Shown here: positions 1 to 13,164 of the stretch, piece by piece | Layout of the letters: each line of letters begins with the position of its first letter | Numbering within the stretch: position 1 is the first letter of the stretch | Source: Pseudoscleropodium purum | Taxonomy: Eukaryota > Streptophyta > Bryopsida > Hypnales > Brachytheciaceae | DNA length: 64,000 bases | NCBI GenBank assembly: GCA_963969395.1 | Contig: OZ017799.1 | Coordinates: 19,532,501-19,596,500 of the forward strand | Direction of reading: 5' to 3' | Notes under the pieces: generated by a model | Seen by the model: the letters and a program-made list of their open reading frames with translations, nothing else | Told to the model about the DNA's origin: nothing | Databases searched by the model: none | Program-made: the position numbers and the translations under genes

Positions 1-98
1 GATTTTGTTAGAATTTGACAGGAATTTTTTATGCAAATACAGTACGTTACTACGTTAGTATATTATTCCGATATCATTCCGATAGTAGAAAGTCGGTC

Positions 99-116
99 AG
101 AGAGAGAGAGAGAGAG
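99..116 (+). repeat. (AG)n microsatellite
   Basis: Nine perfect AG dinucleotides followed by TGTG. Confidence 0.9.
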
Positions 117-700
117 TGTGAGTTGCTGATCAAGGTATGAACTTTTCAAACTTTCTGTGAACATTGATCTGTGACAATGAGTAAGTCTTGAAGATTTCTG
201 AACCTGAAATTTTTCTTGGAATAGAGGTGTTGATCCTCTTCAGCCTCAATTCAATGACTCCTGAGTTTGTGGAAATGTGGAAACTAACTTCTCTCGGAAG
301 GTACTGTCTACGGTTGTGAAATATCAATAGAAATTCTAGCAATCTGCAACCCAATTCCATGGAAATGCATGTGATCCAATTGTAAGGTGACAATGAATCA
401 CTGAAAGAAGGTGAAGTCCGGTTGCTGAGGAACTGATGAAACTTGCTGCAGACAAATTCACTAAGTTACAGATGCTGACAGTCTTCCTGGCCATGAGAGT
501 AAACCATTGATGCACTTTTGAGAACCATGAATGCACTTTTTCTTTCCTTTTCTGAAACAAATGAAACGGGATTGATGCACTTTTGACAGTTTGCATATTG
601 TGCATTGACTGCATTCAGTGAGTGCTTTCAAAGATCGACTGAGCTTCATTTGTGTGTAAAATAAAATAAATTGACTGATCGTGAATCTCTTTTATGGGTC

Positions 701-943
701 TAAACTAAATAGTTAAATTAGATTGGGCCACACTAATTTCCTGACATTTGACAAAAAATGAGAACAAGAATGCACTACTTTTGAATTAGGCCGGTATTGT
801 TGTAATTGAGACTCATGAACTTCCATGTATACAAATGGAAACATCTTTAGAAATATTTGCTGACTTGGATGGCTTATAAAATAATTTTCTTAAAATAAAG
901 CAACTTAACTATTTAGACAACCTAATTTCACTATTTATTGTAT
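701..943. mobile_element. Possible diverged single copy of the element found inverted at 5009-5490
   Basis: The left end TAAACTAAATAGTTAAATTA and the right end CAACCTAATTTCACTATTTA resemble the terminal repeats of the 5 kb element. The spacing of about 243 bp equals one arm length. The interior does not match clearly, so this could be a related non-autonomous element or chance. Confidence 0.3.
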
Positions 944-1441
944 GTAATGTAATGAGGGAGCAATGATCCTCCTAACGAAGACCATAGCATGTAGCAATAC
1001 CTAGGAGCATTACATTGCTAACTTGGTTTGAGCTTGAATAATGCATGTTAGGAGACGAACTTACATTCTATTAGAGAATGCTCAAAAAATCCAAAAACAT
1101 TTAGGTTCAATGAGAGAAAGCAAACATAGTTAAATTGAAGAACAAAAGGTATCTTGAGGAGGAGTATAAATATTGTATATAGGATTTAGGGTGGACAATT
1201 AGCAAGAGTGAAGAATGTTGTGAGTGGTGCAGGGGGATGTTCTTTTTATCACAAGGTTCTACCTTCATATTATAGAATGTATCAATGACAATTGACTTGT
1301 GTTTAATTATATTCAATCAAATGAATAGAGGCAAAACAACAAACAATATTATTTGATGTCATGCTTTGATTTTTGAAGCAACTATGTCACTCTCTTATTG
1401 GTTGGTCAAACAAAGGTTACAATTCATACATCTTGTGTTCA

Positions 1442-1467
1442 ATATATATATATATATATATATATAT
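1442..1467. repeat. (AT)n microsatellite
   Basis: Thirteen perfect AT dinucleotides. Confidence 0.95.
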
Positions 1468-4449
1468 GAGCTCGTTGAATAACTAATTTTGACTATAATC
1501 TAGACATCTTATAAATTTTCCAAGACATCTTAACATTATCAATGCCTAATAATCTTTCTCGAGCATCTTAGTTATCTAATCTATAATCATAAAAAAAAAT
1601 AAGATTGTAAGATATAATTATGCTTATTGTATTGGGACAGTGCTTGATTCATTATTTGCTACACTTATAGCAAATGCGCACAAAGGTCAAGGTGAAGACA
1701 TCCTTGTTGAGCATTTATTGTTTATCTCCTCAAAATGCCCATGGCACCATATTTGGTTGGCAACACAACTTTGAAATTAAATGGAATCTTACCAAAATAC
1801 TATTTGGAATATTTTTTCATTGAATACACTTTAAAGTCTATTTTAAGCATCTCCCAAATCTAATTATTTTTAAATTGTTAATTGTTTTTCTATTGAAGAG
1901 ATTGTACGAGGGTATCTATTGCAATTCTTGAGTTTTCAGTGTTTGAGGCTCATGGAAATGAGCCTTAAAATACACTACATCTTGGAGGGGGGGCAATCAC
2001 ATTTTATATTCATTTAAAAATAATTGTTGAATACATTTTGAGAAGTTGTATCTTGATTATAATTGTGCATGTTATGAACTTTAACCCCATTTGTTTTCAT
2101 TACCACAATTTTAGATTTTATACATAAAAAAAATATTGAAAGACTTCAATCACTTTCATAATTTTAAGACCATATTGATTAAATGTTATAATGTTTCAAT
2201 ATACAAGTGATATTGTTGTGTTTTCCTATGTAATCCATAACATGTCTAGTTTGAGTTTGCATTGTTAAAAAAATTTAATTGACAAAAGTTATCCTAACTT
2301 AGGATTTTTGTAAAGTTTTGAATGGAGTTGAAGAAGCTCAAAAAGTTCATTTGGGGTTAAGAAAATAATCATTTGGAGATGCTGAAAATAAATTAAAATA
2401 ATTTCTAAAAGATCCATTTTTCTTTACAAAAATTTAAAAAATGATTTCCTACTGAAACCAAATGTAAAATTAATTTTTGAAAAATCTTCCCTATTAGAAT
2501 GGCCTACCTCTAAGATTTGTCATGCCATAATAGTTGATAATTATTTAAGGTAACAACATCTAAATGTGTTCAAATAAGATTATCTCCATGGTTATTATTA
2601 TTGAACTATAAAATCTTTTGTTGGGCCTTGTTGGTAGTTGAAGGGGACTATAAATTCTCTTCAAATATATTCTTTGAACTGCATATGAATAAACTAGAAA
2701 AATTTTAAGTGTTGAAAATAGATGTACCTAAATTGTACCTAGCTCTTGTATGTGAAGTCTCTACATTTTAAACAAAGATCCAAATGGAATCGAAGGGCAA
2801 AATATTACTTAGACAACAAAGATTCTAACGTCCTTAACTTGGTTCCTTAAAAAATGGCTAGTGTAATGAGGCCAATAGGGAGGCTTAATATTCCCAAAAA
2901 TATTGTTGGATTACAATTACCCCCTAAAGGACCATTGTCCCTTTGGAAGACAGTTTGGGTTTTGGATAGGTTCTTTTTAGCCAAATTTTCACTAGATTTT
3001 TTTACAACTTTAGAAGACATTTAGTTTTGCAAGAGCTTCGTGAATATTTAAATTTTATTTCAATCTAATGTTGAGTGGAGAAGTTATAGGTTGTTTTAGG
3101 CAAAATTCAATCCAAGGGATAGGTTGGTCCACCAATATTTGATTGTCTAAGGCCAAGGGAAGATGGTTTAAATAAGATGCCTTGGGCAAAAGGACAAACT
3201 TTGGAAGAAGTCCTAGGCAAAGGGTTGGGACTAGTGGTCTATGCAATCTTAGTGCAAGGAAATAAACTAGGAACAAACCAAGAATGCAACTGAACCTATT
3301 TTCCAAAGGTTTTCTATAGCCTTTGTCTATCTGTTATTTATATAGTCCTTCTAAATTCTATAATAAATAGAGGAGTTTTTTCCCAAACTTCTTTTTGGAC
3401 ATTGTAAAACATTAGTATATCTTTCAATCCATTGTTTGGATTTCCAAGTTTCAAAATTATATGGTGGCAAATGAACTCAAAAAATTATGTTGTGCATTGT
3501 GAACTATTGGACACTGTTGCATTGTAAGATTTTGTGATGTGCTCCATGTCTTTTTTTTTGGCTTGGAATGTTTTGGAGACATGACTAATATCATATTGAA
3601 CATGTAAGATTTTTAAATTCAAAATCCACATTGCAAAAAATATCCACAATCAATGATCAAAGGAATTTGAAATTGTTGAGCATGGTAAAAAAACAAAAAC
3701 TTTCCCTTCAAATGCTTATATCTTTCAATATGTACAGTCAAAAGTCGTGAAATTTTTACTACTTTTTCTTCTACAAGTTGACTAGAAGATCCTACAATTA
3801 GATTTAAAATCAAACAAAATTTTTTTTGTTGAAATTTTCATTGAACACAATAGTATGGGTAGTTTTGAGTGTTTTTTCACCAAAAAAAAAATGGCCTTTG
3901 GTTGGTCCTTCAAGAATTAAGGTGAAAACACCCAAAACCATCTATATATCCATTTCTGGCAAATAGACTTCTATTGCAATGTCACCTAAAGTGCAAATAA
4001 ATTGTCTCCATCACTAACTACTATTAGAGAATTGCTAATTTTCTAAAGTTCAATTTTACAATTAACCTTGAAGCGTGTCGACATTTTGATGGTTTTAAGT
4101 GCTCTGTGCTACTCCATTACATTACGATTAGAGCAAGTAACTGATTTCCAACCACCTCCATTTCTACAGGATAGGGTGCTCAATTTCCAATCATAGCTCT
4201 GTTTGTATTACATTCACAAGTGTTTATATTATAGCTCACCTACTGCACCACCTGTAAGAGCTGCAAAAATGTCCAAACAGTGTACATAGAAGCACAGAAT
4301 AATCACCGCACGTACATAATTATCACTTACATCAAATTTGTAACCAGCTTATGGTCGGAATTATAGCAGCCTACATAACAAGAATAGGTTTTATATAATT
4401 TTTAGGAAAAAAATTCACAATAATTTCAATTTTGACCCAAAAAAATGTA

Positions 4450-4880
4450 ATTTTTTTTCAATCCTCCTTAAATCAATTTGCCGACATGGGAAAAATATTT
4501 CCCTGAATACACCATGAGTGTAGCTATGCTGAATTCCTTAAGTGGTCGGAAATGGGTCGTCATCCCATACATTCCATTCCATTCCAATAAGTGTGACGAT
4601 GTCGATTTCCCATTCCCGAGGTGGGTGGTGCCTGCTGCACTTGCAGAGGAGGAAGGGAAAACTTGGATGCTTCAGTTCCATTTATGTCGACGCAACTCCC
4701 AAAGCTCTGGCGGAACTGGCGGAACTGGCGGACTTACGAATCCCTGGCTGGCTGGCTGCCTGCCTTGCCTTGCCTGCAATCACCCATTTCCGTTTCTGAA
4801 GAGACAAACAAGTCCAGGTAAAATTTTCTGTTCCGCCTGTCTGACGGAAGGGACGGAGGAAGGGGAGGGAGCATAAACGC
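4450..4880 (+). other. GC-richer island with a 132-codon open frame of unknown status
   Basis: An open frame at 4478-4876 spans this island. Its first codon is TTG, not ATG. The translation (for example SSGGTGGTGG, LACNHPFPF) shows no family I recognise. Simple repeats GGCGGAACT (three times) and GCCTTGCCTT explain part of the composition. It could be an old promoter or leader; I do not call it a gene. Confidence 0.3.
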
Positions 4881-5008
4881 CGGCAGTGACTGGCTGACGT
4901 GATTCCGACGTTGGGAAAATATTGAATAAACTCGTTCAGATTGCCGTACTTGAATTGCTAGACAGTACGTTCGGCACTACTACACTTGAATAGAATCTTC
5001 ACATCCGC

Positions 5009-5490
5009 TACACTGAATAGTGAAATTAGGTTGCCCCAAATCTAGTTACTCGACATCCTACATTATATAAATATGTATTGTTATTGTAGAAGGATGTAAA
5101 AATGGAGAAACTATGCAAAATGCATGGGTTGGTGCTCTGGTGCATGGCTTGGATTTTGAAAATTGCATGTGTCTCCATATGGCCCAATGGTGAGTCGTGA
5201 GGTAGCTTCTCTCAACAAGGCAACTTGATTTCACTATTTTAGTGTACACTAAATAGTGAAATTGGGTTGCCTGAACAATTAGATTGTTTTACCCAGAAAA
5301 ATCATCTCATGACTCACTATTGGGCCACATGGAGGTGCATGCCACTCTTGGGCCATGAACGAGAGCACCAACCTATGCAATTCACATGATTCCAACATTA
5401 TTACATCCTTCTGCAATAACAATACATATTTATATAATATATGATGTTCAAAAATTAGTCGGGGGCAACCAAATTCACTATTTAGTGTAC
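5009..5490. repeat. 480-bp head-to-head inverted repeat (two inverted MITE-like copies)
   Basis: Two arms of about 237 and 245 bp face each other around the perfect palindrome TTTAGTGTACACTAAA (5238-5253). Each arm is bounded by ACACTAAATAGTGAAATT followed by GGTTGCC or close variants. The arms match along their length: ATATAAATATGTATTGTTAT and AGAAGGATGTAA are shared, as is the segment around TGGCCCAAT..GTGAGTC..GAG. I estimate 75-80% identity. This looks like two copies of one small TIR element in opposite orientation. A transcript would fold into a long imperfect hairpin. Confidence 0.85.
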
Positions 5491-7639
5491 TCAAAGTGGG
5501 TGCCTAACTACCACTTTTTGCTATTGTGTCATTTATTATTATTAGAAAGGTCAAATTTTCATATTTTCTTATTGGCAAGTGAAAGAAAGTTTCAAAGTAC
5601 CAAAGAACATGACTTTTTGATATTATATGCAAAAGGTATGAAGGAACAAAATTTGGTTCTAAACATTTGGTTTCTTCCACATTGGTACTTAATTGATTTT
5701 GGAGATGCACAAAGAGTAAAGATGGCAGTGTAGGGTTGTGGTGCATTTGGAGGTGCCTACCTTGTCATGGATGTTGGCCAATCAAGTGAATTCATGTGAC
5801 TTTTTGGGAGCAATAAAAAATTATTTTGTATTCTATATCAACCCTATTATCAAATGGATAGTATAGGGCCTTAGAAAAATTATATAAATAGATTCCAAAA
5901 GAATTTAGAATTGTGTTTTCAAACAAAAAAATTATATGTAGGTGAGAAAAGGATCTTCTAAAATATTTCTATTCTGGTCTTTGTTGAACTTTGTTTTTTG
6001 AATAAAACTAAATACTTGACACAAAGTTGTCAATCTTGTCCTTCACTTAGGGAAACTCGTGATAGCGCTATAGGTAAAATGTTGGTATACAAATTACAAT
6101 ATAGTTGCAAAATTCTTTAATAGGAACCCCCTTTGTTAAGCAACATCATTGATACATTTTTTAACAGGACACAATCTTTTATTGGAATGAAATTTTGATA
6201 GCAATTTTTATCCAAGCATATGGATGAAGTTTCATGTAAATGTGAATAAATTGCAAAGCGGTGTCTTTATTGTGATTTGCCAATAGTTTATAATTACTAA
6301 TGTATAGTATCTTGATGGTTGTGTATGACCCTTTTCAGCATTAATAATTTACCATTGCATTTCTCATGACAAGTTTGTTCGAGAGATTGGAATTGATCCC
6401 TCAATTGAATGTAATTTCCTATAGAATTTTCTACTATATTTTGAAAGGAATTCAACTTTATAATGATTTAATCTTCTTGTAGATTGGAAACAATAAACAA
6501 AGACATATCAATGATTTTTAGAGTAGCCACTTCTACCATTGGATGTTGTCATTGTTGGACAAAGCTTTGCATAAGGTGCACTTGTATTCTTCTAGTACTT
6601 TGGCAAGGGTTGAAGTAGGCACCTCAAGGAGATGGGTAATACTCTTTACTGTTGGAAAAGCAATGTCATGCTTCTATAAATGAAGGCAATACATCATGTA
6701 CTAGTTCAAAGTATGTGAGAAGAATGATGAAGTTTCAAAATGCCCACCACTTGTGCTTCTTTTTCCACTACTGGGAGCTTTCAACATAAACATGTATTTT
6801 GTATAAAGATTAGAAGATTATTTTAGAGAGCATTTAATCCCTAAAGTTCCTTGGTTCAAAAATAAGAAAATACTCCTAAAATTGCACAAAAACAACATGT
6901 TAGACAAAAAGAGATGCAAATAAATTTTTATGCATTTTGAAGAAATTTTCAACTATAGGATTTCATTCTTGATTTGTGCTACAGTGACATCTTAAAGTTT
7001 TAGGTCTTCAAGGCACTCCAAGAGTGAGATCCATGCATGCAAAATATTAGCTTTTGCTACTTCACTTAAGGTTATTAAAACAATCCAAAACCGTTGAGAG
7101 CTTTTGAGGGCTCAACGTAAATTAGGAACATCTCCTCTACAGATAAAGATGTGCCACTTCTACCAATTCTTCTAGAGAATTTCCAATGCTCTCGGGTTTG
7201 CGAAGATTTTGACTAGTTTTGCAAGAAGCTTGGAATTTGCTTTCAGAGTTGATCTTCAAGTAGCGTCGACAGGTCACTATCAAGAGTATATGTGAAAAAC
7301 TTTTATTTGTCAAAAGCTTTTCTCTTCCCATCATCAGTTGTCAAAGCTTCAAAATTCCATGTACACAACTTGCAATTTCCATTGCTTGCACAAATCTCAT
7401 TCATTCACTAACTTCGGTAGCATACTACTTCCTATTGAGTCTGAGTTTCTTCTTCATTTCTCGTTTTTCATTTCAAGAATTTAGTTGACACTATTATTTC
7501 TAGAGGATTTTGCATAGGGTATTTTTTGTAATACTAGTAGCTACAATACACTTTCTGGAGATTTTACAACAAATTTTCATTGAAGCATACATAAATCATA
7601 ATTGCATCTTGCCTCTTACATTTCAATTTTGACCCGTGA
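5491..7639. other. AT-rich intergenic sequence
   Basis: No gene, RNA or clear repeat recognised. A phrase at 6836-6860 (AATCCCTAAAGTTCCTTGG) resembles the R1 repeat border. Confidence 0.5.
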
Positions 7640-9530
7640 AATGCTTAAAATCTGGTGATATCTAACGGATGAAAAGAACCACTATTGAATGCGAACTATA
7701 ACGCCATGGTTCCACTTGGTACTATTTTCACCCACTCATTCGCTTAGGCATTCACTACAGGGTGGAACGAAGGCATATCAGCTATCATCGCGATCTAAAG
7801 CAACAAGTACAAATTCCAAAGCACTTGCTTCACCAGCTACTCTTGAAGTTTTTCCACAACTCGATCGAAGAGAATGGGAGCTAGGTTGGTCTCAAATCGA
7901 CCCTGTCTCCACACATGGATCGTCTCTTGAGGAATGCAGCAGAGAATACACAAAAGATATTTGTCCAATTTCCATAGACACAAGGGCATTTATCCAATTT
8001 CCATATTGAATTTCTCCTGTGCAGAACGATAAGTGCACAAGAGATTACGAAATAGACGCGAGATTGATAACCACCGTAGGGATGGAGTAAACTCGGTGTT
8101 ATTTGGGTTGGGCTGAACTTTCCGGGAAGAAGATTGCGCAACGGACCCTAAATTGCAAGTATTTGCAAGTTACGAAGAATGTCCATTTTGTGGGCATGGC
8201 ATTGAGATGAAGCGGGGAAGGGCGTTACCACGAAACCGGCAGCAATTACACTTTCGTTGTTCCGAAATATGAAAACCACTCATATGCGCGACCAGGTCAG
8301 TATTTGAATTTTCTTCGACAAGCATGAGCGCTTGAATTGACTCTGTTAGTGCTGGTCGCGAATCGTTAACTTCTGCACGCTCGCCATTATCCTCGGATCC
8401 ATGCAACAAGGGATTATGATAGCGAGAAAATGGGGTGATTCGAAGACCCTTTGTTGAAAATGTGTCATCGGCGAAAGCAACTTCAAGAACAAGAAGCTGA
8501 AATGTTTCGAGCCCTAGTGAGGAAGATGAACGGCGTACCTTCATTAGATTGCATCAGCTGCAACAAGCACATCAAGTTGTCACTACTTCAGGCACGTCCA
8601 CATGTAGAGGACCCATCGAACAGCATGAAAGAGCGTACTATAAAGAGAAGATCCATCGAAGCTAGTGCTTAATTTGAAAATACGAAGGAAAAAGTGCAGA
8701 TCAAAGACTGAAAGGTCGATGCTGGAAGACAAATGGCTGATCGCGATCCACGAGTAAATCCAATGAGGGTGAAGAACGAAGCTTTCTTTTGGGAGAGGAG
8801 TTCATAGCCAGCAACCATGTCTGCAATCTCTCCGCAAACAAAGCTCAAATGGAGTCCTGGCTAACCCTAATCACCAAGGCAATACCGCATTCTCTACTAG
8901 CTCATTGATTGGGAGCGCCGACTCATGAACTAAGTTACTTTGGCAAGCGCAACCACAAATGCCAGGAGGGTTTCAATTGCAAGAATCTGAAGCAAGATTG
9001 CAGAAGTGTGGGAAGTGCACAGCATTCTGAAGTCGGAGCATTCTCCACACGACCCTTCAGACTTGCAATCGAGCGCATTATTCACCCCATTCCGGATCTT
9101 ACGCCTATTGTATTGGAATTCTATGTTTATGGTGAAGAATGAAAGTGGGAACTGGGAAGCGCCATGTATGCTCCAGCATCTTTTCCCACTGACATTCTCT
9201 ACCCTTCAGCTACCGTATTGCTTAATAATTTAGTATGAGTATCATAGATCCAACGTGCATAATGTGTATTACCAATCCATACAGTCATCTACTGTTTTCG
9301 TATTCTGAAGCTTCTGTAGGAGTTCCTTGGAAATCTGAATATGCCCTTTGCAGCAAGTTGACATACTGTGCATTCACTGCAGTCGGTAACATTCAATGCT
9401 TTAGGTTTCCAATGTCGGTCCATTGCCTTGCATCTCTGACAACTCGTGTGACGATGCTCACTGCTCTGCTCTTGCTCACAGGATTGCCAGACAATGAAAG
9501 GTATAACACTAAACACTAAGCTCCAGTACC
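7640..9530. other. GC-richer island, possible promoter or gene remnant
   Basis: Composition resembles the genic stretches of the window. Open frames occur on both strands: 7689-8009 and 8451-8672 on plus, 8170-8544 on minus. None has recognisable domains. On plus, about 8173-8274 reads EECPFCGHGIEMKRG..LHFRCSEI before a stop. The Cys spacing is reminiscent of a small zinc-binding motif, but nothing else supports a gene. Could be the 5' end of an unrecognised or decayed gene. Confidence 0.3.
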
Positions 9531-10160
9531 TTACCGATATTTCAACAGTCTTTTAAAAGGTTCCTGTTTGTCTATGGTGTGGGTTTTTTTTCAATTTTTG
9601 TTCATTGTTTTGATTTGGCACACATTCAATTTTGATTCGACTGCAAAAGAGCAGAAGCAGACAACCCAACTGAAAAGAGATGAAGCCTGTCTGGGGCAGG
9701 TATGGTGTGATTGTCAACTTCGGAATTTGTTGAATTGATTGGGGATTTCAGAGATTGGCATGACCGCTTTCTGAAAGAATTCTGGACTTTCAATGGACTT
9801 TACCTCAAATAGCAGTTTGCACTTTGCAGAGGTCAAGAAAAACTTCAGAGTTCAAGTTATTCTCGGTGTAGACATATTTAGGGTAAACTTTTGACATTTA
9901 CCTACTGTAGTGAAGTGTTGCATAACTTTACATCAATTGCCTTCACAAACTTGAGTCTAAAGGGGTGCATTGTTTCTTAATTCTTGAAGCAGGTAATTTC
10001 ATTGCAAAAAATAAACAACACTTCTCATTAATGGAATTAGCTTTTTTTTTATCACTTCTAAAGGAAAAAAAGGTTAATGTTGGTTTCAAGGCCATCGTGG
10101 ATAAAGAATGTAGTACTAAGATATTATATAGTTTTCCTAACTAAACCAAATATACCTAAG

Positions 10161-10248
10161 CAACTACCATTCAACTACCATTCAACCATCATTCAACTAC
10201 CATTCAACTATCATTCAACTACCATTCGGCTACCATTCAACTACCATT
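10161..10248 (+). repeat. 11-bp minisatellite, eight units
   Basis: Eight head-to-tail units of CAACTACCATT with three variant units (CAACCATCATT, CAACTATCATT, CGGCTACCATT). Clear boundaries on both sides. Confidence 0.95.
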
Positions 10249-10744
10249 GATGCGTCCTTTGGAGTTATATTTTATGATACAAATATGTGAAATCTAAATG
10301 GGTATCTTGCTTGCATCTCTAGCTTTTTTTTGTCTTATGGAAGGATTGTCACCAGAGGAGCTATAGAAGAACCATTTATAAGGATTTTAAGAATAATTTT
10401 GGTACCCCAAACTCTCAGAATATCGTATTCATTGGTTCTCACCTTTTAAAAAACATTAGTTTTACATGATGAATTGGTATTATATGATAAAAATACCTTG
10501 TTGATACACACTATTACTTTAGATAAATGTATATTCTTGTACATGAATTTAACACGTGGATAATTAGTCAACTACAATACGTAAGAATTGAATAGATTGA
10601 AGTTGATGACCAAAATCTACAAACTTATTTCCGATGAATTATTGAACATGCCAACAAAATGAGCAAATTGTGACGTTATTAACCCTTGAGGTATCTTAAT
10701 AAATACAATAGCTAAAATAAGACTATCTTATTAGTTTCTATTCA

Positions 10745-10990
10745 ACAATGTTAGTGTGTGAGTACAAAGATGTGAGTTTTCAAGCCTTAAATCTAGTTGT
10801 AAGTATGCTCCTGCAACTATTTAAAGGTGTTTATAACATATGCACTTATAACTTAGGTAAACTATAATACAAAAAGAGTATATAATATAGGTATTTGTAA
10901 TATAGATACCTATAACCATAAAAGATATTTATAATATAAACTTTTAGGCTTATGAGCTCATAGATTTTGTGCTTACATGTTAGCATTAAT
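10745..10990 (+). repeat. Dispersed repeat R2, copy 1
   Basis: Aligned with 55885-56100: both run AAGGTGTTTA.AACA, then ACTATAATA.A.AAAGA, then ATAGATACCTA, and end TTAGGCTTATG.GCTCATAGATT followed by GCTTACAT. About 75-80% identical over roughly 220 bp. No coding frame recognised. Confidence 0.75.
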
Positions 10991-12901
10991 TCTATTTGTT
11001 TATAGTTAACAATCTTGACAATAATAAAATATTCAACTTCTAGCCATGCATTATAGAGATCAATTTTTTTTAACAATATAATACACTCATTTTCCTTTCC
11101 ATGCAAATTCATGTGATATAATTTATTCAACTATGTTAATTGTTCCTTAATTGTTCCTCAAGAATGAACCAATTTTTTTAAATTCCTCCTATCTATGGCT
11201 AAAAATTCAATAAATCAGTTTCAAGGCTAAAATTCATGATTTGTATGGGATTCCAAAATTTACACTAAGTTGAAATAAAAACAACTAACTACATGGTGAT
11301 ATGTTATGTCTCAAAACATCTCTAACTCATTACTAATTAACCTTTATGCTCTTGGACGACATCTATATTATAAATGACAAAATCAATGCTTTAAACTATT
11401 GTTCAGTCCAAATATGTTCTCATTCATCAACAACAATACTAAAACCTTTCAAAAAATGACCTTTTTATAACCAATTTGATGAAACTGAGATAAATAACAT
11501 GCTTGTACAAGATACAAGCAAAAATGTACAAAAATCCAATAAACAATTCAAAGTAAACTCCCACTCCAAGAGGCTTGGTTTTCAAAAGAATCTTGAAGAT
11601 AGCATCTCCAATATTCAATTACTATCTAATTTCTTTATACCGCTCTCTTCATCTTCTAGAGATAAGTTAAGTTTTGTATTTTGAATTACAATTTGAACAT
11701 GTAATATATACATTGGAAATATTTTTAGAATTTTTGTCCAAATCCCTTGAAGAGGGTAGAAACTCATGATTGATTAGTCAATTGTACAAGCTTCATAAGA
11801 AAGAATCTTAAATAAAAATGAAGTTGTTCTACTAGGACCTAAAATGTCATGAAGGTATGTACACTCACAATCAAAACTATCCAAAATGCGACATCTACAT
11901 TTGAACTAAATGCTTCAAAAATACCTAAATGTTAATTACACAAGATGTATACAATCAAAACATAAGAGTTTGAGAGTTGTATTGTTTTTTGGTACAGAAT
12001 AAAAAAGGGACTTTTAAAACTTATAAATTTTTATATAGTATCCAAATAATGTATACTACAATATCTTGGAATTATTTCATAGTTGCTAATAAGAAACAAT
12101 ACATATAATCATGTTTAATTATAGTAACTATACTAGTTGAAATTAATGACTATTGTAGGTGTAAATACTTTACAAGAGCCCCAATCCAACTCGAAACCAA
12201 AACACCAACTCCATAATGATGGGGCAACTCAAAAAAATTAAAACATGCTCTAATGCAACTCGTATTGGTCTTTTTGTATTTTCAAGTTCACTATTTTCAT
12301 TCCTAAACCCAACAAGTTGTCCAAATATGAAGAACTTGGAACTTGGTTCATAAAAGGAAAACTCATAATTGTCATAACTTTTCAAACACTATTATATATG
12401 CCAATAAATTGGACCTTCCCTTTTTAACATGAAAGTGTTTTTTTAACTCTCAAAGTCCTATTGTCTCCTTGGGAGACAAAATGGACTTTAGATATGCTCC
12501 AAGGGATCAAAACCTTGTTTCTTAAAGGACATTATATTGGAAGCCTAATAGGCATTTTGAAAGTTAAATTTGAAGATTTCACATATTTTTTGACTTAAAA
12601 TGTTTTTAAGCTTAACTATTAAAATGTAGCTCCAATACTCTATTTTTTACTCCATTTGAATTTTTTCAATATTATTAAATTTGTAGTTTTGTGATACCTT
12701 GAAGATTATACAACATCTTGAAAGCTCAAAATACACCAAGTACACCATGAACTTTTTCTATCAAATTTCTCTTGGTATGAGCTCATGGAATAGACCAATT
12801 ACACCATGATTGTTTTTCACTATTATTTCCATTCTTTTTAAAATATACTAATTTTTTATAATTACTATAATTTTTACATAAAAATACATTTTAAGAATCA
12901 T

Positions 12902-13164
12902 CATTAGAAGAGTTTTGGGGGGTCCAAAAGCTTGTTTCGGGCGTGTTTCCCCGCAGTTGTTCCCTATAGCAAGGGGAACAACTCGTTGTCATAATTTATT
13001 TTTTTCATAAAAATAAAATAAAATTAGTCTCCGAATGCAAAAAAAAGTTGGTCAATGACGTGGCAGGGGCTCGACCATGTCAGACTGTTGTACTGAATAT
13101 GTTTCTTGCATTCGTAGGTTGTGATAACTCATAGGCATCTAGAGGCCCCAAAAATCTTCTAATG
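12902..13164 (+). mobile_element. MITE-like TIR element, CATTAGAAG family, copy 1
   Basis: A 263-bp segment is bounded by CATTAGAAGAGTTTTGGGG on the left and CCCCAAAAATCTTCTAATG on the right, which are inverted repeats of each other. It is about 80% identical along its length to 57548-57811, including TAGCAAGGGGAAC and the GTGGCAGGGGCT segment. No coding capacity; non-autonomous. Target duplication is not clear. Confidence 0.75.

Larger units (their letters stand above)
1..4440. other. AT-rich intergenic sequence
   Basis: No gene seen. Short open frames lack motifs and match chance expectation. It holds the microsatellites at 99 and 1442, the possible TIR element at 701-943, a hairpin typical of the R1 repeat start at about 2930-2965 (CTAAAGGACCATTGTCCC), and a diverged copy of the 190-bp module at about 3705-3915. 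Near 509-590 the phrase TTGATGCACTTTTGA occurs twice. Confidence 0.6.

Noticed and set aside
5386..5733. 115-codon open frame
   Set aside because: Its first third is inside the right arm of the inverted repeat and no protein family is recognisable.
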